Below are positions 1-11,715 of a DNA stretch of 64,000 nucleotides, piece after piece. The DNA lies in assembly GCA_036365455.1 (NCBI GenBank), contig JAWQUS010000017.1, forward strand, positions 5,642,001 through 5,706,000, given 5' to 3'. A model generated the notes under the pieces. That model had not been told where the DNA came from. It saw nothing but the letters and a program-made list of their open reading frames with translations, and did no database searches. Source of the stretch: Macrosoma leucophasiata. Its lineage: Eukaryota; Arthropoda; Insecta; Lepidoptera; Hedylidae. The translations under genes and the position numbers were made by a program. Numbering within the stretch: position 1 is the first letter of the stretch; each line of letters starts with the position of its first letter.

Positions 1-44
1 TGATTGCCACAGGTTTTTCATACATTTGACAAGAGATAATAAAA

Positions 45-254
45 TAATAAATAAAATACGCTTACACTCACAGCCCCACAGTAGGTATAAACCTGTGTCG
101 TGGGTGCCGTTGTTCACATACAACACATACACAAACACCCAGACCCGAAACAAATATCTGTAGGCCATACAAATATTTGTCCCGCTGCGGGGATCGAACC
201 CGCGATCCTTCGAATCAAACGGTCCTCTCACACCGCTGGACTAACCGGGTCGTC
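45..254 (-). mobile_element. Family C tRNA-derived SINE, inverted
   Basis: Minus-strand copy: B-box GGGTTCGATCCCC at ~190, A-box region CCGGTTAGTCCAGCGG at ~235-250, body with CGACACAGGTTTATACC. Confidence 0.86.
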
Positions 255-599
255 AAAAACGATGCGATATAAAGATACTGTATGAGATGATGTATCATCA
301 TATGATATGTACATACAAGAGATGATGTATTTAAATTGTGAAGTTAACTTATCGATTTGTCACATTAAAGTGCTTAAATGCAAGCAAATCGATTCGCGCT
401 TGACGAGAGATTTGAGAGCTTGTTAGTGTTATTATTAGTATTGAAAATCATTCGAGAAACGGACAGAAATAGCCTAAAAGTTTTCTGTTATCTACTACAA
501 AACCTAAGTTTCATCACATTCAGTAAATTTCAAGCTGAAAGCAAGTTACCATTTTACAAATAAGCTAGCCTTTCGCAAATAAATTGGTGAATTAGCTAC

Positions 600-1800
600 T
601 TTACTTGCTACACACGCGAGCCTTACCACTCGTCTCCATTATATTTAATTGTCGTACCTTTTCATCGATTCCTTACATATCGATTCCTTACATAATACAT
701 AATTTGATTGGTATTCTAAATGCGTATCAAAGCTAACATTACCTACGATATTATTGACAAAACAAACACGTGTAGTCATATAAAAAACGTCACAGCAACG
801 TGCGTTGATGATTTAATTTAGAACAAAGAAAATAATTACATTTAGCTAGTCTTATTTTTGGTTACTGAATCATTAGAATTAGCTGGAAGTCAAACGTAAC
901 GAAATTCGCTGGTACTTAATTCTTGCAAGTACTAAACATTTCACATATTCCTGATAGTGTGATAGTTTTTCTGGTGGTAGAGTTCTAGTGTAGGAGCTCG
1001 AGGGCGTAGGCACCTCATTCTACGTAACACCAAAGAAAACATACCTATAGTATAAACTTTTCTTGTAGAAGAATTCTAGTGGGGCAGTTTATACTCTATA
1101 CCAGCGGTTCTCATTTTCCGGGTCAAAGTCAATAATCAGTCAATCATTTGGGTCACAACCGGACGCTTATAAATGTCTTAATATAGAATCAACAAAAAAA
1201 AGGTAATGATCCGTCAATTACAGTTAAGATAAGCTCGCCGGGTCGCGACCCGGTACCGGTACATCAAAATAAAAATCGCGCCGCTAATTATTGGAATCAA
1301 AAATTTTAATATCGCTTTTTAAGGCATGTTGTTGACTATTGTTATGATTATGATTGATGGCTTAAAATTTGTTACGCATATCTCTATTATAATTAATCGT
1401 CTTACCTCTCATCGATTTGTTAATACATACATATTTTATTAGTATTCTAAATGCGTATCAAAGCTTACATTATTTACAAAACAAACACGTGTAGTCAGAT
1501 AAAAAAACGTCACAGCAACGTATGTTTATGATTTTATTTAGAACAAAGTAAATAATTACATTTAGCTAGTCTTATTTTTGTAGTAACTGAATCATTCGAA
1601 TTAGCTGGAAGCCAGACGTAAAGAAATACGCTATACTGAATTCTTGGAAGTACAAAACATTTCAAACCAGAAATTGGTAGTGTGATACCTAGTTATTGTT
1701 AATTCATTCTACGTAACACCAAAGAAGACATAAGAGAGTTCTAGTGGTGCAGCTTAAACTCTATACTAGCGTTTCCCATTTGCCGTGTCGTCAAAATAAA
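600..1800 (+). repeat. Segmental tandem duplication, two diverged units
   Basis: ~640-1110 and ~1385-1770 share GTATTCTAAATGCGTATCAA, AACAAACACGTGTAGTCA, AACGTCACAGCAACGT, TAATTACATTTAGCTAGTC, GAATTAGCTGGAAG and TTCTACGTAACACCAAAGAA in the same order, spaced ~700-740 bp. Unit 1 has an added family A head (966-1012). Repeated GGGTCGCGACCCGG-type material follows each unit. Confidence 0.85.
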
Positions 1801-3220
1801 ATGGGGCCACGCAACATTCCCGCCTTGTTTTAAAAATACTAAAATCTAACGACGCATCGTAAATATTCTTAATAAATGTGTATTATTTCAGCTAATGGAA
1901 CCAACTTGGGTTTAAAACATTGAATGGGTCGTGAAGGGGCTGTTTGAAATTACCGGGCCATGGCAGAACTATTTTTGGGAAACACTGCTCTATACCGCAG
2001 CGTCACCTAATCTATCTGTCGTGAAGGGGTCATTCATTAATTAAATAAGGTTCAAAAGGGGAAAAGAGTGAGCAAAATTACCATAAATATCACAAGGGGA
2101 GGGTAAATTGAGATATTACGTATACGCGTAATATTTCGACCTTACAGCCAAAAGCTAAAAAAGCCATAAGTGGATATATCATAATCACTAAGGTTAGTGT
2201 GCTGGTTGGCGATGGCAGTGACATTGTTATAGAGGGATGCTAGCCCATCATGCATATTACATTTATTACCGCCCTATCGGAATGCTTGGCCGCCATTGTA
2301 CTCGTACGATTGTCTGCCTTAGCGGAAAAAAAGCCCACAAGTTGAACTATGCCTACACTCTAAAAGAAATTATAGTGCATTCATGTTAGAGACTAAAAAT
2401 ACTTTATATTCATATAGAAATAAACTTATTCTTACCCGTGGTATGTTGTATTCATAACACATGTTCGATCTGCAATCGACCGTGTCTGTCGTGCTGTGCA
2501 CCTCCAAAGAATATCCCCGGACTGGCGGACCTGGTAAAAAGATAATTTGCTTCAGTATTTTCTATAGGTACTTAACAACTACTTGGCAATATGCCTACAT
2601 TTAGCCGTATTAAGTCGGTTCTACACTCGCGGTGCGAATAGCCTATTATAATAGACTATTAGATATATAATAGACTCTTCCAAGCTCTAACGAAAACTAA
2701 TACTTACAGTCTTCTTAAAGTATGGTGTAGAATTTTATAATATTATGACCGCCTTTCCTTCCGTTTGGCAAAATATTTTTCGTCAAATTTTACTTTCCAA
2801 AAAACTTATCACAAATGTTTCATTCCCAAAAGGATCTGTAGCAAATTTATATTCCGCATTTTAATCGCTTGGTCAAATATTAATTGGGCAACTTTTAACT
2901 TGCTCAAGTTTTATTAAGTCAAATATAAATCAAATGCATTTTGTAAAAAAATATATCCCAAAAATAAGGTTGTTCAAAATTTAATTTTAATTATTATAGG
3001 TGGTAAATTGTAAAAATATGAAAACTCTGATATAAATCATTGGGCAAGAAAGACTAGGACCGAGGGCGCCCCAAATGTTTAATGCGGTGAATGACACATT
3101 TCCACGTAATTACCTATTTGCTAAACAATAAATTGCCGAAAACAGTATTGCTAAATGTAAAATTGCGAAAAATTAGTAATCTCAAAGACACACACCAAGG
3201 ATGCTTAGCTAATAGTAGGG
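1800..3220. other. No gene recognised
   Basis: AT-rich DNA with short pieces of dispersed repeat. I see no coding exon or complete element. Confidence 0.6.
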
Positions 3221-3482
3221 GAGCCGGAGCAAGGTCGACCTTCACCCATTTGTTTACCGAATGAAACATTATTTTTATCAAATTTCATTCATAAACAAAC
3301 ACGTCTTGCGTGTAGGTATTAGGCCTATTAAATTTTGTTCATACCTATCATCGTTAGGATTTTTTTTGTAAAATTGCGAAAAATTTGTAATTAAAAATTT
3401 TTGGAGCCGGAGCAAGGTCGACCTTCACCCATTTGTTTACCGAATGAAACATTATTTTTATCAAATTTCATTCATAAACAAA
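3221..3482 (+). repeat. 80-bp direct repeat
   Basis: GGAGCCGGAGCAAGGTCGAC ... TTCATTCATAAACAAAC occurs at 3221-3300 and 3403-3482, apparently identical over ~80 bp, 182 bp apart. Confidence 0.9.
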
Positions 3483-4470
3483 CAAATGAATGGCGAGAAC
3501 AAATGACACTGTCCTGTAATGGAAACCAGTCTTGACGTGTGGTGGCTTCCATCCATCTATTTTTAAGACAAGGATCCTTCAATTAAATTAAATTAATTAT
3601 TAATAATTAAGTTATAATCAATTTAATGACGAGCTGCTTATTCGTATTTTTATGTAGGGTAATAAAACTAGTTTTAATTGTTATCTCGCGTCATCATGCA
3701 TCATTTCAGCCAAATGGCGTCCACTGCTGGACAAAGATCTGCCCCAAAGAATCATAGAGTTAAATGATAAAGTGGTCAAGAAAAACAAAGAATTAAAAAA
3801 TCTTCGAGAAAGATTACGGTATTTAAAAAAAAGGATAGCTTCAATGAACAGGGCCACGCGCAGTGGCCCATTCATTCATTGAAAAAAATATTTTTTCTAT
3901 TTAATAAAGAATTTTTAAATAGAAAAACAATATTTGCCGAGAATCATCCTTATTACTTAGGGTTATGAAAAATTGATGTTGGCCCATTCTCAGGCCTACC
4001 CAATAGGCACACAAAATTTAATGAGAATCGGTAAAGCCGTTTCAGAGGAGTATGATAAGACATTGTGACACGAGAATTTTATATATAGAAATTATTCCAT
4101 AATCCTTGCTCCATCAATTTACCCCACTTTCCCTAATTATATCGACTATATCAGCTATATCGTTAAGCCTTTAAGAGCCGCCCTAGAATTCCATCCGTCT
4201 GTAATGTCATTATTTGACAATGCTCATGACGTCTATGAAAAAACGAAATAGCGAATTACTTGCATACGAAGAAGAGAGATATCATTTTTTTTAATACGTC
4301 AAAGAACAAATCATGACCATCGTAATTTGAGCTACCTTGAATATTATTCTGTATTATTTAATGATTGATTATGTGTATTATAATACTGAACGGTGAAAAG
4401 AAATACCATCCTTTTTTAAATTAGAAGTGTTACTGGCTTTACTGAACCATCTCACACTAAACGATGGTAT

Positions 4471-4719
4471 GATATGTTCTTAGGTTTTCGCGAGCTACAC
4501 TCATTGAAATAAAACTATTTTTACGGATTTATCTCGCGTATATTAAACTAAAATGATTTTTAAAATCAACCCGACGTTTCGGTCGCTTTTCAGCTTCCGT
4601 GGTCCCGGGCAGACTGAGGTGACATTTGTCTGACAGAAGAAGAAACGTCGGGTTGATTTTAAAAATCATTTTAGTTTAATATACGCGAGATAAATCCGTA
4701 AAAATAGTTTTATTTCAAT
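4471..4719. mobile_element. Hairpin element with a perfect 78-bp inverted repeat
   Basis: Arms 4503-4580 and 4642-4719 are perfect inverse copies; the loop contains GGTCGCTTTTCAGCTTCCGT. The unit starts GATATGTTCTTAGGTTTTCG and is flanked by TAAACGATGGTAT on both sides (4458-4470, 4719-4731), a 13-bp target duplication. Related: 9826-9977 and a single-arm piece at 8055-8105. Confidence 0.85.
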
Positions 4720-5276
4720 AAACGATGGTATTTTAGGCATTTTTTATTCGATTTTAATTTCGACAATTTTACGTACACTCAGGTCACGGAAGTGGTTGGT
4801 ATCAAATGAACATTTTAAGATGGCGGATAATATCAGCTAGATTTAGCGTATGCATTGACAGAAACTGTTCGCCATACATAAGGTGTCTATTGGTTCCATA
4901 GTCGATGACTTTGACATATTAATCCACGTATCAGTTGTTATTCGCTTTAATTTTATATTTTGTAATTTGATCTATCACAAGCAAATTCTATTATTTCCAA
5001 TTGATTAAATCAAATTTTGTGATTAAGTTTGAGTAATATGATCTGAATGCTTGATTACAATCTTCATGACAAAGAAGATAAAAATACCTACAATTTTATT
5101 TACATAGACGTACTATCCTACACACACTATAAATACTTTAAATACTGACAAAAAACTTAGCAGGTGTATTAAGCACTCGTAATAGGTACATCAAGTTTAT
5201 TATAAAAGGGACCTACTGTGTAAGTTGATGCGTCATTCTTTATTTAATAACACAATGCGTAATACTTACAAATTTA

Positions 5277-5413
5277 CCCCTTTATTCATAAACGTATTTT
5301 AGCTAAAGTGTTGCTAATCTCTCCTTTGTCTCTTTCTATCCTGTACATTTGACAATGCAACTGACAAAAACCAAGCATTCTATTGCTAAAACGTATCTAA
5401 TGTACGTTTATGA
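5277..5413. mobile_element. MITE with TTATTCATAAACGTA termini, right end lost
   Basis: CCCCTTTATTCATAAACG ... ATGTACGTTTATGAA. Same as the complete copy at 50842-50985 but cut before the final TAAGGGG, where a repeated unit (5416-5470) begins. Confidence 0.82.
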
Positions 5414-5608
5414 AAGTTTATAACTTTTAATTTACATTCGGCAGTAGCTGGATCAGATAGCGAGTTGATGTGTACCATCCAACCAACCAATTGTACCATC
5501 TGCTGTACTGTGGAGGATGTTTTAATGGAATTATCCGAAATGAGAGTATGAAAAGGTCTTTGTTCAGCATCCATGAATTGTTGCAATCTACCGGTGGTTT
5601 GAATAATA

Positions 5609-6889
5609 GGTTGGGGAAAAAGTCTTTTCGCATTATAGTATGTATGAACTTGTAATAAAATCTCTTTGGCTGTAGTATTTGTATCTGGCTGGTTTTGGTA
5701 TCATTGAAAGTTAAAATTTTAAAGAACATAATTCCAAATTCAAATTAGGCAAATGTGTGATTTTCATTTGTTTTTCGTACTGTCAAGATGAGTGAATCTA
5801 ATGAAGAAATTCGATACATTTGAAAATTTTACTACAAAAAAGGAAAAAATGCAACGTAAGCCGCGAAAAAAATTTGCGATGTTTATGGACCTAGTGCAGT
5901 GTCTGTGAGAGTAGCACAAATTTGGTTTAAGCGTTCTCAATCCGGAAATTTTGATGTCAAAGATGCACCTCGCTCTGGTCGCCCTATTACGGATAAAATT
6001 GATACCATTTTTGAAAAAGTGGAGCAAGATCGACATATCAGTAGTTACGACGTAGCTGAAGAACTGATAATTGATCACAAAACAGTTTAGGCGCATTTGA
6101 AAAAAGCTGGGTACAAAAAAAAGCTCGATATTTGGGTACCTCACGAGCTCACTGAAAGAAACCTAATGAACCGTGTACTCATTTGTGATTCTTTATTACG
6201 ACGTAATGAAACCGAATCATTTTTGAAGAAGCTGATAACTGGTGATGAAAAGTGTATCACGTACGACAAGAACGTGCGAAAAAGGTCGTGGTCAAAGGCC
6301 GGTCAGGCTTCACAGACTGTGGCGAAACCCGGGTTAACTCGCAATAAGGTGATGTTGTGTGTGTGGTGGGATTGGAAGGGCATTATTCATTATGAGCTAT
6401 TACCACCAGGCAGGACTATCGATTCTGAACTCTACTGCGCACAACTGATGAGATTTTGAAGCAAGAAGTTGAGAGAAAGCGGCTGGAATTGATCAACAGA
6501 AGAGGTGTGGTGTTTCATCATGATAACGCTAGACCTCACACATCTATAGCCACTCAGCAAAAATTAAGAGAGTTTGGCTGGAAGGTGTTAATGCATCCGC
6601 CGTATAGTCCTGACCTTGCACCTTCAGATTTCCACCTGTTTCGGTCTCTTCACAATTCTTTATGCAATGTTAGGTTAACATCACGAGAGGACTGCCAAAT
6701 CCACTTGTCGCGGTATTTTGATGAGAAGTCCCAAAATTTTTATAGCAATGGGATCATGTCCCTACTTACAAGATGGCAAAAGGTTATCGAACAAAATGGT
6801 ACATACATACTTTAGTTAAATTTAAATAAACTGTATTAAAAAATGTTTTGAATTATCTTAAAAAATGCGAAGAAACTTTTTCCCCAACC
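5609..6889 (+). mobile_element. Mariner transposon, near full length, inactive
   Basis: Flanked by TA dinucleotides. Terminal inverted repeats GGTTGGGGAAAAAGT...TTTTCGCATT (left) and AATGCGAAGAAACTTTTTCC... (right), about 27 bp with small mismatches; ~1.28 kb, the normal mariner size. It holds a broken transposase. The surrounding DNA carries a ~55-bp direct repeat on both sides (5416-5470 and 7087-7141). Confidence 0.93.
5789..6815 (+). pseudogene. Broken mariner transposase
   Basis: Translations in successive frames show the N-terminal HTH region (VAQIWFKRSQSGNFDVKD, RSGRPI), TGDEK with the first catalytic Asp, HHDNARPHTS with the second, and YSPDLAPSDFHLF with the third (DD34D type). In-frame stops occur near 5819, 5853 and 6088, and a frame change near 6457. 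It cannot encode a functional enzyme. Subfamily not assigned. Confidence 0.93.
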
Positions 6890-7227
6890 TAATATAATGT
6901 TGAGTTATGTTTTCTCAGATTCCATTAGGTATTTGATTGATTTATATAAATTCGACGTGGAAGCCCGAACTATAATTAGTAATTAGGTTATAATTTTCGA
7001 AAATATTTAATGATAAAATCAAATTCTTAACAGAGCGACGTAGTCGCAATGGCGACCATTCTCTTTAAATAAAGATTTTAAAAAAAGTTATAACTTTTAG
7101 TTTACATTCGGCAGTAGCTGGATCAGATAGCGAGTTGATGTGAAAAGAATCACTCGTTATCAAAACCTAATACTGACTTGCTAAGTTTACATCGAAATCA
7201 CGACCACGACTGTATGAAATTATTACG

Positions 7228-7535
7228 TGTTTTTAACTGCCTCACTAGCTTAATGGTAGCAGGCCGCTGCTACTAAGCTGGGGTTTGATTGGTTCGTAGG
7301 GTTCGATTCCCAGATCGGGGATATCAGAGATAACGGTGTAAAATCCTTTACCGCTGGTTCTGTTGGGATTTTTCCATTTTCTTGAAGTTTTACTGTACCT
7401 CGGAGTTTGGTAATGTGCCCGTATGTGTCAACAGGCTCGCCACCTGTATGGGCCAAAACGTAACCGGCGAATTGTGAGTGTTTGCATGTATGCTTGAATG
7501 CATGCATTTACCTCTGCCTACCTACTAAGATGTAG
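7228..7535 (+). mobile_element. Family D tRNA-derived SINE
   Basis: TGCCTCACTAGCTTAATGGT head, GGGTTCGATTCCCAG B-box, ACAGGCTCGCCACCTGTATG body; 3' end diverged (CCTACCTACTAAGATGTAGG). Confidence 0.85.
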
Positions 7536-7611
7536 GTTAAGCATGCGTAGGGTGTGCATACTGCTCGTACAAATTTACAAATTGAGGACAACTTATTTCT
7601 TAAATAATAAT

Positions 7612-7662
7612 AATGGCAACCCTTGATACGTCCCACTGCTGGGCACGAGTCTCTCCCCTTCT
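7612..7662 (-). mobile_element. Same SINE-like repeat, 3' end, inverted
   Basis: ATGGCAACCCTTGATACGTC and CCACTGCTGGGCACGAGTCT read on the plus strand are the inverse of the family end. Confidence 0.7.
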
Positions 7663-7787
7663 TTAATTAAAAATATTAAATTGATAAACATGTGATTTCA
7701 GTTCATATATTATGATTATATCTCGATTCTCTAATCGGGGTGTTTGAGAGTGTGAATTATATTATTCCCGTCACTTGTTGTATATTT

Positions 7788-7987
7788 TCTATAATATAAA
7801 AATAAGTTGGGTTTTCCTTCCTACCGCTATAACTCCAGAACGCACCAACCGATTTCCACGGTTTTGCATTCGTTGGAAAGGTCTCGGGCTCCGTGAGGTT
7901 TATAGCAAAGAATTTCGAAGAATTCAAAGAAAGAATTCAGGATTATAAAACGACATCCACGCGGGCGAAGCCGCGGGCAACAGCTAG
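7788..7987 (+). mobile_element. Helitron-like non-autonomous element
   Basis: TC start (TCTATAATATAAAAATAAG), 3' end with a GC hairpin (GCGGGCGAAGCCGCGGGC) followed by AACAGCTAG then T. TC...hairpin...CTRR inserted before T is the Helitron signature; common in Lepidoptera. The interior has a small duplication (AAAGAATT). Confidence 0.8.
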
Positions 7988-8104
7988 TTTTTTATAATAA
8001 TACCGGCTTAATGCGAGCATTGACTTATCTAGGAGAAGCACGGGAGGTGTGAATTTCGAAAACTAGTCTTATTTCAATGAGTGTAGCTCGCGAAAACCTA
8101 AGAA

Positions 8105-8195
8105 CATACCACGGGAGTTGTGTCAGGATATTTATCTACACTCTCTGCCTACGCCGTAAGGGCCTTGGCGTGAAGATACATACCTACGTATCTAG
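8105..8195 (+). mobile_element. Same retroelement 3' fragment, short
   Basis: GTTGTGTCAGGATATTTATC, CACTCTCTGCCTACGCCG, GGCGTGAAGATACATACC: last ~90 bp of the element also seen at 19016-19212. Confidence 0.6.
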
Positions 8196-8937
8196 AGAAA
8201 AGTTTTTGGAAGGGGGAGGGAGTGAGGGACGCCGCATTATACGTATAACAATAAAGGTATGATTTTCACCCTTATTTTTTTTAGATAAACATTCTAAAAC
8301 CTATGGGCACCATAGTATTCAGGGGAGAGCACGCCTCACCCACTCTCCTCTCCTAAACCCATGAGTGCGAGTTAGACTCGTGTTTACTCGATGTCAAAGA
8401 AGGAAGTTGGTCAATTATTGCACATTTTTTAAATAGGTAACTTCAAATCCATTATGTTTTAACTCGTCAAAGATCTAATAGATATGTATTGTCTAAATTG
8501 ATTCATATCGTTTTTTTATTTGACCGTACTAAGTACATAATTATAATTTACATTCGCCAGATCAGATAGCGTGTGCTAATGTAGAAGTAATGATACGTTA
8601 TCAAAACATAATGCTGATTTACCAACTTCACATATATGGTCATGACCACGGAATAGATAAATAATGATGGAATGGTAATGTGAGCGTGGAAAGCACGCCG
8701 CAATTATGTATCCAGAATCATAGTTCCACCGAACCATTCGGCGACACATCTCTTGGTAAAAATGCCGTGTTGTGCAATTTTAACATGTAAAATGAAAAAT
8801 CAGACCTCAATTACACAAAGCGACGAGGTAAATCTTTTCATTGGTAAGTCTCAACAATGACCACTTCATGGCCACAACAATTATTATATGTTTTTATATG
8901 TAATAACACACACAACATGGGTATTTATATATATATT

Positions 8938-9110
8938 TTTTTATGAAATCGAAGTAGCAAACAAGCTTGCAGTTCACAGTGTTAAGTGATGACTGCAGCC
9001 TATAGACACTTACACAAAGATCAAGGTCAAAATGCAGGTGCGTTACCACTCCTGAGGCCTAAGGTGTTATGCCTATGTGCCGGAAATTACAGGGCTGTAC
9101 ATTTTACTAC
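8938..9110 (-). mobile_element. Family A 3' half, inverted
   Basis: 3' half on the minus strand; faces a plus-strand 3' half at 9405-9560. The ~290 bp between them holds ATGGATGTATGTTTG...CACGCTAAAGCGGCTGGACGG, a separate common lepidopteran repeat piece. Confidence 0.8.
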
Positions 9111-9404
9111 TACTGTAAATGAGAAAGTATGGATGTATGTTTGTTTGATGCTCAATCACGCTAAAGCGGCTGGACGGATTTCGATGAAATATTTTGCCTT
9201 AATGTGTTCTGTCACAAAAAAGAGATTAATATTGATAAACTCGCTACAAGCACATGCCGAAACTTTAGGGATGCCCATGGGAAGATTTATCGAGACCAGC
9301 CTATTGATATCTCCGAGTACATAACCAAATTCTAAAGTAGGCTCTGGGAAAACTTACGAAGAGAGTAAAATCCCAAAAGCGTAATATCGTGATCCTGTCA
9401 GGTG

Positions 9405-9562
9405 GTAATGTACGGCCCTGTAATTTCCGGCACAGAGGCATAACACCTTAGGCCTCAGGAAAGGTAACGCATCTGAAATTTGATCTTGGTCTTTGTGTGG
9501 GTGTCTATAGGATGTGAACTGCATGCTTGTTTACCACTTCCATGACATAAAAAACTAACTTA
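9405..9562 (+). mobile_element. Family A 3' half
   Basis: From TCAGGTGGTAATGTACGG to CCACTTCCATGACATAAAAA; missing the CTGCAGTCATCACTTAACATC segment before the tail. Confidence 0.8.
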
Positions 9563-9825
9563 CTTACACAGCTCACAATACAAAAAAAAAATAGAATCAA
9601 ATACAAATAAATAAAAGCGTTTGTGGACATCGCAAATAAAATTAAGCTTTGGCCTTTGAGTGTGTACTCTCGTATATGAATTGTGTTTGATCGACAAACA
9701 ATATTGTTAAATCGATTCGCTATTACGCAAATCAATTAATTGATCCTATAAGCCTTGATATCTGATGCCAGCCGACCATGTCTTCGTTGTTCACCCTTGT
9801 CATGTATTTGAGGACTTGACTTTGA

Positions 9826-10005
9826 GGAAATAAAATTTGCGGATTTTCTCGCGAATACAACACTCCCAAACTTCTGTCCCAAAGTCTGCTCGTGACCACG
9901 GTAGCTGGAAAGCGACCGAAACGTCGGGTATAAGAAGTTTGGGAGTGTTGTATACGCGAGAAAATCCGCAAATTTAATTTTTACAATGTATGAAGCTCGC
10001 GAAAA
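9826..10005. mobile_element. Hairpin element, second copy with different inner arms
   Basis: Arms 9826-9873 and 9930-9977 (TTTGCGGATTTTCTCGCG ... TCCCAAACTTCT) nearly perfect; loop ACCACGGTAGCTGGAAAGCG then ACCGAAACGTCGGGTAT matches the 4471-4719 core in inverse orientation. Followed by GAAGCTCGCGAAAACCT, the shared flank. Confidence 0.82.
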
Positions 10006-10039
10006 CCTGCTAAAACGTGACTTGACTTTGACGAGTAAT

Positions 10040-10110
10040 GAGGGGTCATCATATCAGCCATAAGACGTCCACTGCTGAACATAGGCCTCCCCCAAGGACC
10101 TCCATGCCGT
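10040..10110 (+). repeat. GACGTCCACTGCTG dispersed repeat
   Basis: ATCAGCCATAAGACGTCCAC, TGCTGAACATAGGCCTCCCC, GGACCTCCATGCCG. A very common lepidopteran repeat end. Related pieces at 3693-3745, 11418-11465, 37010-37110, 39300-39540, 40703-40925, 54670-54800, 56646-56680 and 57915-58020. Confidence 0.65.
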
Positions 10111-10266
10111 GTAAAATGAGGGGTAAAATGGACAAAATCAATTTAACCGATTTCCTTGCAAATATTATGATTATGATAACACATCATCACCATCATCACT
10201 TCATCCGGTAGATGTCCACAGCTGGACAAAAGCGTTTTGCTTAAAAGGCTTTGTCTTTGTTGTAAC

Positions 10267-10592
10267 TTTACTGGTGAGAGCTTCAATGACGGAGTTCGCG
10301 GGCGTAGGCACCACCGCATTACATACTATACTTGCCGCTAAATGGCAGTGTTCAGCACTATCGTGTTCCGGTCAGGTGGTAATGTACGGCCCTGTAATTT
10401 TTCGGGACAGAGGCATAACACCTTAGGCCTCAGGAGTGGTAACGCATCTGCATTTGACCTTGGTCTTTATGTGGGTGTCTATAGGCTGCAGTCATCACTT
10501 AACATCAATGTGAACTGTGGTAATCATGAAATGTGTGTAATCATGAACGAATGGTGTTTACCACCTCCATTACATAAAAAAAGCTGCTTTGA
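10267..10592 (+). mobile_element. Family A LINE 3' end
   Basis: Near-complete copy from TTACTGGTGAGAGCTTC to CATTACATAAAAAAA, with a ~40-bp insertion/duplication (ATCATGAA repeated) near 10520-10555. Confidence 0.85.
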
Positions 10593-10665
10593 ATATTCAA
10601 TACTTAAGAGTGGCAAATAGGGGATGAAAGTTTATAAGAAAACTGCCATATTACAAATTCTACAT

Positions 10666-10995
10666 CAGAGGTTCCCAAACTAATTTTTCTTGTAGACCCT
10701 TTACAATTTTTTCTGGTTTCTGTGGACTCCCGTCCTTGCTACATTTATAGCACATTCCCATATTTCCAATTTTTATTCACGCCTACGTAGATCCTCATCG
10801 AGTCTCCCATGGACCACTTTGGGAATCACTGGTATGATGTAAGCAAATTGGTACTATCAGTGTATGTGGAGATCCATTATCGTGGACCCCCATTTTCATT
10901 TCATGGACCCCCAAATTTATTTTTCGCAGACGCCGACCCCTTTCTGTTTGTCATAGATCCCCAAGGGTCGATATAGACCACTTTGGGAATCACTG
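10666..10995. mobile_element. hAT-like MITE
   Basis: Ends CAGAGGTTCCCAAACT ... CCACTTTGGGAATCACTG, with a perfect 8-bp target duplication TTCTACAT at 10658-10665 and 10996-11003. Same family as 60855-61296. An internal copy of the right end (10815-10832) suggests a partial internal duplication. Confidence 0.9.
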
Positions 10996-11715
10996 TTCTA
11001 CATGAACAAAGTCACGGACAAAAGCTGTAGTCAATATATCTCTAAACGTAATGTCAATTCGATAAAACCACCGTGATGTCTTTGTTTGATTGTTTGATCA
11101 AAGTTAGTGAAGACTTGTTTGTCTTTTACGTTACTAAATATTTGTTCAACATACAAAATTTCGATGTCATTTCAATGTTTCCGGACGAAAGTTTTTCAAT
11201 TTATGTAATTCAATTCCGTAGTATACAAGGAACCTTTGTTGTTTCGCCGTGTTCTGTCTGTCCGTCCGCGGTGTAGCGCAAAATCTATTATTACGAGACA
11301 CTTGAAATTTGTCACAAATATATACCTTAATCACGCCGACAATGTGGTAGAATAAAAACATGAAATAAATAAATATTTAGGGTGCCTCCCCTACATGTAA
11401 CGCGCGTATATTTTTTTCAGTCATCATTTCAGCCGAAAGACGTCCACTGATGGACAAAGGCCTTACGGCCAAATACTCAAACGTCACTCAAGTCTGAGTG
11501 GGACTTAGAAGTCTTCTGTCTTTATAAAACACGTTCAAACGATAGAGATTTTCGCACATTTGAGGGTTGCTTAAAACTGAATGACGTTTGAGTATTCGGC
11601 CATTTGTCAAATAAGTTAATCCTATAACAGTACAAACGGAGTTTTGCCTCCTACCTTGAAAGAGGCGTGTGGCGCTCTTATTTTATTTCATTCTATTGGT
11701 GTATTTTTAGTTATT

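Larger units (their letters stand above)
5416..7141 (+). repeat. ~55-bp direct repeats flanking the mariner region
   Basis: TTATAACTTTTAATTTACAT ... GCAGTAGCTGGATCAGATAG ... CGAGTTGATGTG at 5416-5472 and 7087-7142; a third, diverged copy (AGATCAGATAGCGTG, TACGTTATCAAAACATAATG) at 8545-8625 extends into the same downstream sequence as the second. Confidence 0.8.

Noticed and set aside
3681..3875. 64-codon minus-strand frame
   Set aside because: Overlaps the common GACGTCCACTGCTGG-type repeat and AT-rich DNA; no protein feature.
8986..9324. 112-codon open frame
   Set aside because: Made of a family A LINE end read backwards and another dispersed repeat.
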